Assembly: GCF_900112845.1 (NCBI RefSeq)
Contig: NZ_FONG01000002.1
Location: 124,001 to 188,000 of the forward strand
Length of the DNA stretch: 64,000 nt
Source: Actinacidiphila alni
GTDB taxonomy: Bacteria > Actinomycetota > Actinomycetes > Streptomycetales > Streptomycetaceae
Reading direction: 5' to 3'
The first letter of the stretch is position 1, and each line of letters opens with the position of its first letter. The notes under the pieces were generated by a model. That model was given only the letters and a program-made list of their open reading frames with translations, ran no database searches and had not been told where the DNA came from. A program made the translations under genes and the position numbers. This document shows, piece after piece, positions 19,646 through 27,724 of this stretch.

Positions 19646-20989
19646 ATGTCGATCTCCCTGAACACCCCGCCGGAGGCGGTCCCGTTGAGCGACGACGGCC
19701 TGTCGGTGTGGCCGGCGTCGGCCCGCCCCGGCCCGGACGGGGACGTGAGCGTCGGCGGGGTGTCGATGGCGGAGGCGGCGGACCGCTTCGGGACACCGCT
19801 GTACGTCCTGGACGAGGACGAGGTACGGGCCAGGGCCCGGATGTACCGCGCGGCCTTCCCCGACGCGGACGTCGTGTACGCGGCGAAGGCGTATCTGTGC
19901 CGGGCGGTGGCGCGCTGGATGTGCGAGGAGGGCCTGGGCCTGGACGTGTGCTCGGCGGGCGAGCTGGAGCTGGCCGTGACGACCGGCTTCCCGCCGGACC
20001 GCGTCGTCGTGCACGGCAACGCCAAGAGCCCGGGTGACCTGCGGGCGGCGGTCCGCCTCGGCGCGGGCCGGATCGTCATCGACAACGGCACCGAGATCGC
20101 CCGGCTGGCGTCGCTGCTGCCGCGCGGCAGCCGGCAGAAGGTGCTGCTGCGGGTGGTGCCCGGAGTGGTGGCCGGCGGCCACCCGGCGGTCCGCACGGGC
20201 ACCGACGACCAGAAGTTCGGCCTGTCCATCGGCGACGGCTCGGCGCAGCACGCCGTCGACCGCATCCTCGGCCAGCCCGGCCTCGAACTCACCGGCCTGC
20301 ACTGCCACATCGGCTCGCAGATCACCACGGTCAAGCCGTACGTGGCGGCGGTACGGCGGTTGGTCGGGCTGCTGGCCAGGATCCGCGACCAGCACGGAGT
20401 GGCCCTGCCCGAGCTGGACCTCGGCGGCGGCCACGCCGTCGCCTACCGCCCGGGCGAACCCGCCCTGGACATCACGGCGTTGGCCGCCCGCGTCCGCACC
20501 GAACTCGCCGACGGCTGCGCCCGCGCCGACCTGCCCGTACCGCGCCTGACGATCGAGCCCGGCCGCGCCGTCATCGGCCCGGCGGGCGTCGCCCTCTACC
20601 GCGTGCTGGCCGTCAAGCACACCCCGGACCGCCTCCTGGTCGCCGTCGACGGCGGCATGAGCGACAACCCGCGCCCCGCCCTCTACGGCGTCCGCTACGC
20701 CCCGCGCCTGATCGGCCGTACGGCCACCCGTACGACCGCCGCCGCCACGGTCGTCGGCCGGCACTGCGAGGCGGGCGACATCCTCGCCGCCGACGTCGAA
20801 CTCCCCGCCGACATCCACCCCGGCGACCTCCTCGCCGTCCCCGTCGCCGGCGCCTACCACCTGGCGATGGCCTCCACCTACAACATGGTCGGCCGCCCCC
20901 CGGTCGTCGCCGTCACCTCCGGCACCTCCCGCCTCCTCGTCCGCCGCGAGTCCCTGGCGGACCTGCGCGCCCGGGACGTGGGCGAGTAG
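19646..20989 (+). CDS. Diaminopimelate decarboxylase-family PLP enzyme (lysA paralogue)
   Basis: A 447-residue fold-III PLP decarboxylase. Landmarks: the PLP-lysine motif YAAKAY, DVCSAGELE, HCHIGSQ, the glycine-rich EPGRAVIGPAG segment, and active-site GRHCEAGDIL plus DGGMSDNPRPALYG. These fit meso-diaminopimelate decarboxylase, the last step of lysine synthesis. The gene is not beside the hom-thrC-thrB genes that accompany the main lysA of model streptomycetes, so it may be a second copy or act on another D-amino acid. Ribosome site AGGAGGCAGGAG. It follows the SAV_915 gene closely and ends before a strong hairpin. Confidence 0.85.
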   Translation: MSISLNTPPEAVPLSDDGLSVWPASARPGPDGDVSVGGVSMAEAADRFGTPLYVLDEDEVRARARMYRAAFPDADVVYAAKAYLCRAVARWMCEEGLGLDVCSAGELELAVTTGFPPDRVVVHGNAKSPGDLRAAVRLGAGRIVIDNGTEIARLASLLPRGSRQKVLLRVVPGVVAGGHPAVRTGTDDQKFGLSIGDGSAQHAVDRILGQPGLELTGLHCHIGSQITTVKPYVAAVRRLVGLLARIRDQHGVALPELDLGGGHAVAYRPGEPALDITALAARVRTELADGCARADLPVPRLTIEPGRAVIGPAGVALYRVLAVKHTPDRLLVAVDGGMSDNPRPALYGVRYAPRLIGRTATRTTAAATVVGRHCEAGDILAADVELPADIHPGDLLAVPVAGAYHLAMASTYNMVGRPPVVAVTSGTSRLLVRRESLADLRARDVGE

Positions 20990-21005
20990 GACGTCGGGCG
21001 AACGG

Positions 21006-21039
21006 CACGAAGGCGCCCCCGGGAGAGGGCGCCTTCGTG
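21006..21039. terminator. Bidirectional terminator hairpin
   Basis: A perfect 13-bp stem CACGAAGGCGCCC/GGGCGCCTTCGTG has an 8-base loop. It lies between the converging lysA-like and rpmG genes and could end transcription from both sides. Confidence 0.75.
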
Positions 21040-21058
21040 GGTTCCGGGACCGCCGCGG

Positions 21059-21223
21059 TCAGCGTTCCTCGCGGAAGTCGACGTGCCGGCCGGCGACCGG
21101 GTCGTACTTGCGCAGGGTCATCCGGTCGGGGTCGTTGCGGCGGTTCTTGCGCGTGACGTACGTGAAGCCGGTGCCGGCGGTGGAACGGAGCTTGATGACG
21201 GGGCGGGTCTCGTTGCGTGCCAT
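21059..21223 (-). CDS. rpmG: Ribosomal protein L33, cysteine-free paralogue
   Basis: A 54-residue L33: [34 protein letters not shown] and [12 protein letters not shown]. None of the zinc-binding cysteines of the C+ form is present, so this is the zinc-independent C- paralogue that replaces zinc-bound L33 when zinc is scarce. It is too short to show up as a conspicuous ORF. A Zur-like box lies in its promoter (21236-21250). The predicted -10 TACAGT ends seven bases before the ATG, so the mRNA is probably leaderless. It is an isolated single gene. Confidence 0.93.
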   Translation of the reverse strand: MARNETRPVIKLRSTAGTGFTYVTRKNRRNDPDRMTLRKYDPVAGRHVDFREER

Positions 21224-21228
21224 GCCTT

Positions 21229-21258
21229 CACTGTACGAAAACGATTTCCATTGTCAAG
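21229..21258 (-). promoter_or_regulatory. rpmG promoter with Zur-like box
   Basis: Read on the minus strand, TTGACA (-35, 21257-21252) and TACAGT (-10, 21235-21230) are spaced by 16 bp. Between them lies GGAAATCGTTTTCG (about 21249-21236), close to the streptomycete Zur box core GAAAATCATTTTC. A repressor there would block polymerase directly, which fits zinc-repressed expression of the C- L33. Confidence 0.7.
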
Positions 21259-21316
21259 AGGTGGAGAGGCCCGGCCTCGGAGGAACCGGCCCCGACCGGT
21301 CCGCGTCCCTTGCCGC

Positions 21317-21958
21317 ATGGGGGTCGTCGTGCTGTTCGTGGTCGGGGTGTTCGTCGCCGCGCTGCCGCTGCTCGCCTGGGCGTGCCTGGCGCGGACCAGG
21401 GCGATCGGGTTCGGCGTCGGCGCGGTGCTGCTCGCGGGCGCGGGCCTGCTGGTCGCGGTGCAGAACGAGTGGGTGGCGGCGCCCCGCCCCGACGTGCACG
21501 CCCTCTACACGGCGGTGACGCTGCTGGTAGTGCTCTTCGGCGTCGCCCTCGAACGCCAGCAGGAGGGCCGCCCCGACACGGCCTGGGGCCACCGCAGGAA
21601 CACCGCCGTCGGGATCCTGATCCTCCAGTCCTCCGTCACCCTCGTGACGTCGCTGTTCTTCCTCGGCCTGTCCGGCGAGGGCGAGACACCCCCGGCGAGC
21701 GCCGTCCCCGACCTGCCGCCGGGCCTGACCGTCACCGCCCGGTCCACCGGCTGCGGCTCCGGCAGCTGCTACCGCGTCCTCGACATCGGCACCACCACCC
21801 ACCTGACCCGCACCCAGATCATCGCCGCCCTGGACCGCCCCACCCCCACCTGCCACCCCAACGGCTGGTTCCTCGACCGCCGCCCCCTGTGCACCGAGGT
21901 CGACACCCAATTCCCGACCGTCCGCCTCGTGATCAGCCTCGGCTCGTCCCTGGACTGA
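21317..21958 (+). CDS. Hypothetical membrane protein with cysteine-containing C-terminal domain
   Basis: A 213-residue protein of unknown family. About four hydrophobic segments occupy residues 3-120. From about 130 a soluble domain, probably outside the membrane, has a Cys cluster GCGSGSC and two later cysteines (PTCHPNG, PLCTEVD) that could form disulfides. The last 26 bp overlap the convergent hydrolase gene. The start is 93 bp from the rpmG start, so the two genes share a divergent promoter region. Confidence 0.7.
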   Translation: MGVVVLFVVGVFVAALPLLAWACLARTRAIGFGVGAVLLAGAGLLVAVQNEWVAAPRPDVHALYTAVTLLVVLFGVALERQQEGRPDTAWGHRRNTAVGILILQSSVTLVTSLFFLGLSGEGETPPASAVPDLPPGLTVTARSTGCGSGSCYRVLDIGTTTHLTRTQIIAALDRPTPTCHPNGWFLDRRPLCTEVDTQFPTVRLVISLGSSLD

Positions 21959-23474
21959 CACCAGGCCCGGTGGCCGCGGTGAGGCGGCGGAGGAGGGCGG
22001 TCGTGGTGGCGAGGATCGCGGGGCGGGTGACGGTGGGCGGGTCGGTGGATTCGAAGGCGTGGTGGGCCTCGGGGGCGTCGACCAGGTCGAGGGGGGTCGC
22101 GGCGGTGCGGGCCGCGGTGAGGAAGGCGGTGACCGTGGTGGCGATGGCCGGGTGTTCACGGCCGGCGCGGGTGAGGACAACCGGGAGGGGGCCGGGGGCG
22201 GGGTGGAAACGGGTCGCCGACAGGCCCCAGTTGGGGAGCGGGTCGAGGACGGGGTAGGTCAGGGCGACGCAGCGCAGCCATGGGGGCGGGGCCGCGAGCC
22301 AGTCCGAGGAGAGCAGGCCGCCCGCGGAGAAGAACCACAGGGCGACGCGGTCGGGGTCGACGCGCGGGTCGGCGCGCAGCAGGGCGACGGCGGCCGCGAC
22401 GTCGTCGGCGGCGCGCGCGAAGTCCGTGATGTCGTGCAGGCGGTGGTCGACGACCGCGCCCACCACACCCCGGGAGGCGAGGAGTTGGGCGTAACCGCGG
22501 AAGGACGGCCAGTCGCGGGGCGTCGGGCGGACGCCCGCGGGGACGGGGCCGCCATGTACCAACAGGACAGCGGGCGCGGGGTGTTGGGTGTCGGCGGGCA
22601 GGTGGAGGTCGACATCGCCGTGCCGTTCGCGGGCGTGCTCCGGTACGGGTACGGGGAACGGCCGCTGCGGGGCGGGCTGTTGACCGGGCTTCCGGGGGGC
22701 GAGCTGGTGCCCCTCCCCCGCCGCCGCCCGCAGCAGGACGTCCGCGAGTCCGGCCGGGTCGGACAGCATCGGCCAGTGCCCGGTGGCCAGGTCGAGGAAG
22801 TCGACGTGCGGCGCGGCGAGGACGGCGAACCGGGGGTCGCCGAGCCCGACCAGCGACTCGACCAGGGCGATGGAAGAGCCGTTCTCGGTGCAGAAGACGC
22901 CCGTGGTCGGCAGCGGCGGGGCGGAGCCGGTGAGCCGCAGCGGCTGCGTCAGGGTGGCGCGCGGCTGCGGCACCGCCCGTTCGGCCAGCCGCGCCAGCGC
23001 CTCCGGCGGGACGCCGGCCGTACTGCCGTACCGCGGCCAGTCGTCGGCGGACGGCGGCGGCAGGAGCGGGCCGGCGGACGACGTGACGCTCTCGCGGAGC
23101 CCGGCGTCCTGGATCAGGGCGAGCGGCGGGTCGCCGTCCCTCGGGATGCCGGTGTCCAGGTGGACGACGCGCGCGACCCGCTCCGGGCGGCGGCCGGCGG
23201 CGCCGAGCACGGGGTGGATGCCGTAGTCGTGGCCGACGAGGACGAGGTCCCGGGACTCGATGGACGGGTCCGCGTCGTCGATCAGCGCCAGCACATCGGC
23301 GATGTGCGTCTCCAGATCGGTGCCGGGCGGCGCCCCGCCACCGCCCGGGCCGCCGTCGAGACCGGTGAGCGCGGCCGGAAGGGCCGCCGCCCCGGCCGCC
23401 CGCAGCCGTTCCGCGGTCTCCTGCCAGATCCAGCCGCCGGTATGAGCACCTGCCACCAGGATGAAGGTCGTCAC
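21933..23474 (-). CDS. Two-domain alpha/beta hydrolase fusion
   Basis: A 513-residue protein with two alpha/beta-hydrolase units in tandem. Domain 1 (1-240) has oxyanion region VAGAHTGGW and nucleophile elbow LVGHDYG, with Asp where esterases have Ser, as in epoxide hydrolases and haloalkane dehalogenases; a possible catalytic His lies in ATGHWPML. Domain 2 (about 265-513) has HGGP, an FFSAGG elbow with Ser and EAHHAFE, resembling dienelactone-hydrolase/acetyl-esterase enzymes. A Pro/Arg-rich linker joins them. The GTG at 23474 has GAGGAG upstream; the longer upstream frame is antisense to the merR gene. The substrates are unknown. Confidence 0.75.
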   Translation of the reverse strand: MTTFILVAGAHTGGWIWQETAERLRAAGAAALPAALTGLDGGPGGGGAPPGTDLETHIADVLALIDDADPSIESRDLVLVGHDYGIHPVLGAAGRRPERVARVVHLDTGIPRDGDPPLALIQDAGLRESVTSSAGPLLPPPSADDWPRYGSTAGVPPEALARLAERAVPQPRATLTQPLRLTGSAPPLPTTGVFCTENGSSIALVESLVGLGDPRFAVLAAPHVDFLDLATGHWPMLSDPAGLADVLLRAAAGEGHQLAPRKPGQQPAPQRPFPVPVPEHARERHGDVDLHLPADTQHPAPAVLLVHGGPVPAGVRPTPRDWPSFRGYAQLLASRGVVGAVVDHRLHDITDFARAADDVAAAVALLRADPRVDPDRVALWFFSAGGLLSSDWLAAPPPWLRCVALTYPVLDPLPNWGLSATRFHPAPGPLPVVLTRAGREHPAIATTVTAFLTAARTAATPLDLVDAPEAHHAFESTDPPTVTRPAILATTTALLRRLTAATGPGVSPGTSRG

Positions 23475-23515
23475 GCCGCACTCTCCTCGGTCGGTTACGT
23501 CCGGCCGGTACCGTA

Positions 23516-23538
23516 GGAACTCCCCCTGAGGGAGGTTC
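23516..23538. promoter_or_regulatory. MerR-type operator candidate
   Basis: A near-palindrome runs from GAAC to GTTC with inner TCCCCC/GGGAGG arms (23517-23538). It lies in the 69-bp gap between the divergent hydrolase and MerR genes. MerR proteins typically bind such dyads inside a promoter spacer. Confidence 0.5.
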
Positions 23539-23543
23539 AAGCC

Positions 23544-24488
23544 GTGCCGCCCGACCGCATGTGGACCATCGGCGAACTCGCCGAGCAGGCACACGTCACC
23601 GTCAAGACGGTCCGCTTCTACTCCGACCGCGGCCTGCTCCCCGAGGCGGCCCGCAGCAGCGGCGGCCACCGCAGGTACGGGCCCGGCGCGCTCGAACGGC
23701 TGCGGACGATCCGCGCGCTGCGCGCCCTCGGCCTCGCGGTCCCGGAGGTCGTCCGGGTGCTGGACGGGGAGCAGGAGGCGGACGACGGCCTCACCGACGT
23801 CATGGCCGAGGTGATCGACGGCCGGCTGCGCGAGATCGGCTCGGGCCTGGCCGCGCTGCGCTGGCGCGAGGCGGCGCTGCGCACCCTCCAGGACTGCCCG
23901 CCGGGCGAGCGGGCCGAGCGGCTGCTGCTGGTGGGCGCGGTGCCGGCGCCGCCGAGTACGGCCGCGCTGGCGCGTTTCTGGCGGCGCTGGCTGCCACCGC
24001 GGCTGCCCGCCCGCCTGGTCACGGCCGTCCTGAACGGGACGATCCCGCCGCTGCCCGAAGCGCCGACCCCGGACCAGGCACTGACCTTCGCGCGGCTGCA
24101 CGCCCTGGTCACCGGCGGCTGCGACGGCTCGGCACGGGAGCGTACGCAGCCCGCCGCGCACAGCACCTCCGACGGCTACCGGCCCGATGTCCTCTACGAC
24201 GGACTGATCGAGGCGTACGGCCTGGCGGGCGTACGGATGCGGGCCGGGCGGGCGCCGCGCGAGGGCGAGGCGCTGGACTGCTTCGTCGCCGCGTACGCCG
24301 ACGCGCGCGGGGTACGGGACACGCCCGCCTTCCGCCGCGGCCTCGGCGGGGTCCTCGGCGCCGACCCGCGGATCGACCGCTACTGGCAGCTCGCGGGCGA
24401 GCTGTTCGGGCCCGGCGAGCCGACCCCGGGCAGCACGCACGACTGGCTGCTGGCGGCGCTCGCCGAAGGGAACGCGCGGGCCGCCTGA
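23544..24488 (+). CDS. MerR-family transcriptional regulator, long form
   Basis: A 314-residue regulator. The N-terminal MerR domain is clear: WTIGELAEQAHVTVKTVRFYSDRGLLPEA, then SSGGHRRYGPGALERLRTIRALRALGLAVPEV. A coiled-coil-like helix follows, then about 180 residues of helical effector domain of unknown ligand, longer than in metal-sensing MerR proteins. The GTG at 23544 has GGGAGG upstream; ATG at 23559 is an alternative. Its divergent, 69-bp-spaced neighbour (the hydrolase fusion) is the likeliest target. Confidence 0.85.
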   Translation: MPPDRMWTIGELAEQAHVTVKTVRFYSDRGLLPEAARSSGGHRRYGPGALERLRTIRALRALGLAVPEVVRVLDGEQEADDGLTDVMAEVIDGRLREIGSGLAALRWREAALRTLQDCPPGERAERLLLVGAVPAPPSTAALARFWRRWLPPRLPARLVTAVLNGTIPPLPEAPTPDQALTFARLHALVTGGCDGSARERTQPAAHSTSDGYRPDVLYDGLIEAYGLAGVRMRAGRAPREGEALDCFVAAYADARGVRDTPAFRRGLGGVLGADPRIDRYWQLAGELFGPGEPTPGSTHDWLLAALAEGNARAA

Positions 24489-24625
24489 TCGTCCGGTACG
24501 GGATCGTCGGCTTCCTGGAGACCGGCCCGACCCGTATGGATACGCCCGGAATGCGGAATCCGGCGGGTGCGGCGATGCTGGGAGGGCAACGGGGAGAGCA
24601 AGGCGTTCCCCCAAGGAGGGCAGCC

Positions 24626-24802
24626 ATGTCCATGCTCGACAAGATCAAAGGCATGCTGAAGGGCCACGAGGACCAGGCCCGCAAGGGTGTCGACAAGGCC
24701 GGCGACATGGTCGACCAGAAGACGCAGGGCAAGTACAGCGGCCAGGTCGACCAGGTCCAGGACAAGCTCAACGACCAGATCGGCCGTTCCGACCAGCAGT
24801 AG
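24626..24802 (+). CDS. Rv0909-like small antitoxin/CsbD-like protein
   Basis: A 58-residue, highly charged helical protein (MSMLDKIKGMLKGHEDQARK, VDQKTQGKYSGQVD). It matches the actinobacterial family often annotated as Rv0909/MT0933-type antitoxin, with similarity to CsbD-like stress proteins. There is no cysteine or membrane segment. A strong AAGGAGGG ribosome site lies six bases upstream of the ATG. No toxin of the cognate Rv0910 type is adjacent; the PemK-like gene downstream is convergent and probably unrelated. Confidence 0.75.
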   Translation: MSMLDKIKGMLKGHEDQARKGVDKAGDMVDQKTQGKYSGQVDQVQDKLNDQIGRSDQQ

Positions 24803-24848
24803 TCGGACACCGTAGCCCCACGGAGCGCCGTACCTCCACGGGCGGGGC

Positions 24849-24880
24849 GTGTGCTCACCGGCCGCCGCCGGTGAGCACAC
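24849..24880. terminator. Bidirectional terminator hairpin
   Basis: A perfect 14-bp stem GTGTGCTCACCGGC/GCCGGTGAGCACAC has a 4-base loop CGCC. It lies between the converging antitoxin-like and PemK-like genes. Confidence 0.8.
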
Positions 24881-24925
24881 AGCCGCGTCCGGGCCCGGGC
24901 TCGGGCCACTGCGCGGCGGTGGACG

Positions 24926-25378
24926 TCACACCCAGCCGTACAGCTCCTTGAGCCGGTTCACGACGAGATTGAACCGGCCCCGGTCCAGCGCGCACGCCTC
25001 GCGCCGCATGCCGCGCTCGTGCAGCCGCAGCACCCGGTCCACCGACACCCACGACTCGCGGCCCTCGCGGTCCCACGGCCCGGTGCCGATCGGCACCCAC
25101 TCGCGGTCGTGGTCGTGCCGCTTGCTGGACAGCTGCACGGCCAGCAGCGTGCCGGCCGCCTCGCGGGCCACGACCAGCACCGGCCGGTCCTTGCCGCGCC
25201 CGTCGTTCTCCTCGAACGGCACCCAGGTCCAGACGATTTCGCCGGGGTCGGGGTCGCCGTCGTGGTCGGGCGCGTAGGACGTCCGCACCCGGCCCACGTC
25301 GCGGGGTTCGGCCTCGGTGGTGGCGTACGGGCCGGTGGCGCCGGGGAATTCGCCGTGCGATTCAACGTTGGCAGTCAT
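24926..25378 (-). CDS. PemK/MazF-family toxin-like protein
   Basis: A 150-residue protein with the PemK/MazF fold signature: GEIVWTWVPFEENDGRGKDRP, then VLVVAREAAGTLLAVQLSSK, and a C-terminal helix DRGRFNLVVNRLKELYGWV. MazF/PemK toxins are sequence-specific mRNA endoribonucleases, though many actinobacterial members lack a tested activity. An extra N-terminal stretch of about 40 residues makes it longer than standard MazF. No antitoxin ORF lies immediately upstream, so it may be an orphan or use an unlinked partner. Confidence 0.75.
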   Translation of the reverse strand: MTANVESHGEFPGATGPYATTEAEPRDVGRVRTSYAPDHDGDPDPGEIVWTWVPFEENDGRGKDRPVLVVAREAAGTLLAVQLSSKRHDHDREWVPIGTGPWDREGRESWVSVDRVLRLHERGMRREACALDRGRFNLVVNRLKELYGWV

Positions 25379-25467
25379 CCCGCAGACGGTAGGCCCTCCG
25401 GGCGTCCGGCGGACGCCCGGGTCACCACCGGCCGGGCCACGGGGTCACGAACGACCGGCCGCCCGGG

Positions 25468-26451
25468 TCACCAACGGCCGTGCACCTGGGCCCTGATGCG
25501 GCGGTCGTACAGGTCGCGCACCGCCTTCAGCGTGTCGTCGTCCAGCGCCGGCAGCGCGGCGGCAGCGGCATTGGCCCGCGCCTGGGCGACATTGCGGGCG
25601 CCGGGGATGACGCTGGTCACGCCCGGCTGCTGGATGATCCAGCGCAGCGCCGTCTGCGCGGGCGTGGCGCCCCCGGACGCGAGCGCGGCGAATTCGGCGG
25701 CGGCCTCGAGACCCGTCTCGAAGTCGACGCCGGAGAAGGTCTCGCCCTGGTCGAACGCCTCGCCGTGCCGGTTGTACGTGCGGTGGTCGTCGGCGGCGAA
25801 GACGGTGTCACGCGTGTACTTGCCGGTGAGCAGGCCGGAGGCCAGCGGCACCCGGGCGATGATGCCGACGCCCGCCCCGGCGGCGGCCGGCAGCACCTCC
25901 TCCAGCGGCTTGAGCCGGAACGGGTTGAGGATGATCTGCACGCTCGCCACGCCCGGCCGGGCGATCGCGGTCAGCGCCTCCGCGCAGGTCTCGACGCTCA
26001 CCGCGTACGCGGCGATCCGCCGCTCCTCGACCAGCGTGTCCAGCGCGTCGTACACCTCGTCGGAGGAGTAGACGGCGGTCGGCGGGCAGTGCAGCTGCAC
26101 CAGGTCGAGGGTGTCGACGCCGAGATTCGCCCGCGAACGGTCGTTCCAGGCACGGAAGTTGGCCAGGACGTAGTTCTCCGGGGTCTGTTCGGCGCGGCGG
26201 CCCATCTTCGTCGCGACGAAGAGGTCCGCGTCCGGGCGCTCGCGGCGGTAGCGGCCGATGAGCTGCTCGCTGCGGCCGTCGCCGTACACGTCGGCGGTGT
26301 CGAAGAAGGTGACGCCGCCCTCGACGGCTGCGTCCAGCACCGCGAAGGCGTCCTCCTCGCGCACCTCGCCCCAGTCGGCGCCCAACTGCCACGTACCGAG
26401 CCCGACGACCGACACCGGGCGGCCGGTCCTGCCAAGAATCCGCTGTTCCAT
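25468..26451 (-). CDS. Aldo/keto reductase
   Basis: A 327-residue (beta/alpha)8 NADPH-dependent oxidoreductase. The catalytic tetrad is visible: Asp in FFDTADVYGDG with the following Tyr, Lys in VATKMG, and His in LVQLHCPP. The NADPH-binding end has SVIPGARNVAQARANA. The substrate is unknown. It is 84 bp downstream of the formamidase-like gene on the same strand, so the two may be co-transcribed. Confidence 0.9.
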   Translation of the reverse strand: MEQRILGRTGRPVSVVGLGTWQLGADWGEVREEDAFAVLDAAVEGGVTFFDTADVYGDGRSEQLIGRYRRERPDADLFVATKMGRRAEQTPENYVLANFRAWNDRSRANLGVDTLDLVQLHCPPTAVYSSDEVYDALDTLVEERRIAAYAVSVETCAEALTAIARPGVASVQIILNPFRLKPLEEVLPAAAGAGVGIIARVPLASGLLTGKYTRDTVFAADDHRTYNRHGEAFDQGETFSGVDFETGLEAAAEFAALASGGATPAQTALRWIIQQPGVTSVIPGARNVAQARANAAAAALPALDDDTLKAVRDLYDRRIRAQVHGRW

Positions 26452-26535
26452 GCGGCCGATCGTACGTCGCGGGCGGCGCGTGACCCGCTGCGTGCGCCGC
26501 CGCGCGCGCAGCCGAACGGGCCGCCGAACGGGCCG

Positions 26536-27549
26536 CTAGCGGGCGAAGGCCGCGGCCGCGTCCCGCAGTTGGCGGTGCAGGCCGCGGTGCGGGGTGCCCG
26601 GCGGGAGCCAGTCCTTGCGGATCTTGGCGACGGCCGTGTAGTTGGTGTCGCAGACATTGGCCAGCGGCGCCTCGCCCGCCTGCGTGAGGAACTGGTAGGC
26701 GTCCAACTCCTCCAGGCCGTAGTCGCGTTGGAGCCAGCGGACCATGTCGAGCTGGGCGATGCGGAAGGCGTCCTCCAGCGGGCGGGCCGAGCCGGTGGAG
26801 ATGATGTGCGTGTCGGACTCCAGGCGCGGCCAGGGCGTGGCGACGCCCTTGAGCAGTTCCACGACCACCACGGTGTTCATCGCGCACTCCACCGCGACCC
26901 CGCACGTCTCGCCCTCGCCCTGCCGGGCGTGCCCGTCGCCGAGGCTGAGCAGCGCGCCCTCGACATTGACGCCCAGGTAGCAGGTGGTGCCGACGCGCAT
27001 TTCCGGGGTGTCCATGTTGCCGCCGTGCGCGTCGGGCACGAGCGCGGAGCGCACCTCCAGATTGGCCGGCGCGACCCCGACCGTGCCGTGCATCGGGTCC
27101 ATCGGCAGTTCGAGCCGCATGCCGCCGTCGCGGGTGGTGAAGGCGCAGGTCCGCCGCTCGCGGTCCAGCTCCCACATCCACACCACCTCGGGCAGCGGCG
27201 GCTGGAGGGTGGCCGTGGTGTGCGTCGAGGTCAGCGCGCCGAACAGCGGCACCGTCGTGGACGCCGCCCAGTCCCTGGCGGGCTCGATCGACACGAAGTG
27301 CACGGCCAGCGTGTCGCCGGGCTCCGCGCCCTCCACGTGGAAGGGCCCGGTCTGCGGATTCAGGTACGGGAATTCGCAGACCTGCGAGACCAGGTCCTTC
27401 GCGGACCGCACCCGCCCCGCGAAGCAGTCCTCGGTGAACACGTCCAGGACGTCCCCCGGCCGCACCCGCGCCACGGGCGCCGCCCCGCCGAACGTCCAGG
27501 CGTAGGAACCTGCTTCGGGCCGTACGGTCACGATTCTCGGGTCACCCAT
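26536..27549 (-). CDS. Acetamidase/formamidase family protein
   Basis: A 337-residue member of the FmdA/AmdA family: VRPGDVLDVFTEDCFAGR, GPFHVEGAEPGDTLAVHF, LPMDPMHGTVGVAP, GGNMDTPEM and LSLGDGHARQGEGE, which carry the conserved metal and substrate residues. Such enzymes hydrolyse formamide or short amides to ammonia and the acid. The substrate here is not determinable. The ATG at 27549 begins MGDPRIVTVRP. It lies just upstream of the aldo/keto reductase on the same strand. Confidence 0.88.
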   Translation of the reverse strand: MGDPRIVTVRPEAGSYAWTFGGAAPVARVRPGDVLDVFTEDCFAGRVRSAKDLVSQVCEFPYLNPQTGPFHVEGAEPGDTLAVHFVSIEPARDWAASTTVPLFGALTSTHTTATLQPPLPEVVWMWELDRERRTCAFTTRDGGMRLELPMDPMHGTVGVAPANLEVRSALVPDAHGGNMDTPEMRVGTTCYLGVNVEGALLSLGDGHARQGEGETCGVAVECAMNTVVVVELLKGVATPWPRLESDTHIISTGSARPLEDAFRIAQLDMVRWLQRDYGLEELDAYQFLTQAGEAPLANVCDTNYTAVAKIRKDWLPPGTPHRGLHRQLRDAAAAFAR

Positions 27550-27724
27550 GGCCGTTCAGCCTAGGGGTTCCGTGGTGCGTACGGCAGGGGCCGCCGGTTC
27601 GCCCACCGGTAGCGGGACGGTCACGGAGAGCAAGGCGTTTGCGGGGTGCGGGGACGGGCGTACGCTCGGCGGAGTGAGGGCGGAAATGCCCTGAATACGG
27701 AGAAGCGGGCGAGGTGGGTGGGTT

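Noticed and set aside
23475..24614. N-terminal extension making the hydrolase fusion 893 residues long
   Set aside because: The extension is antisense to the merR gene; the hydrolase domain begins right at GTG 23474 with a good ribosome site.
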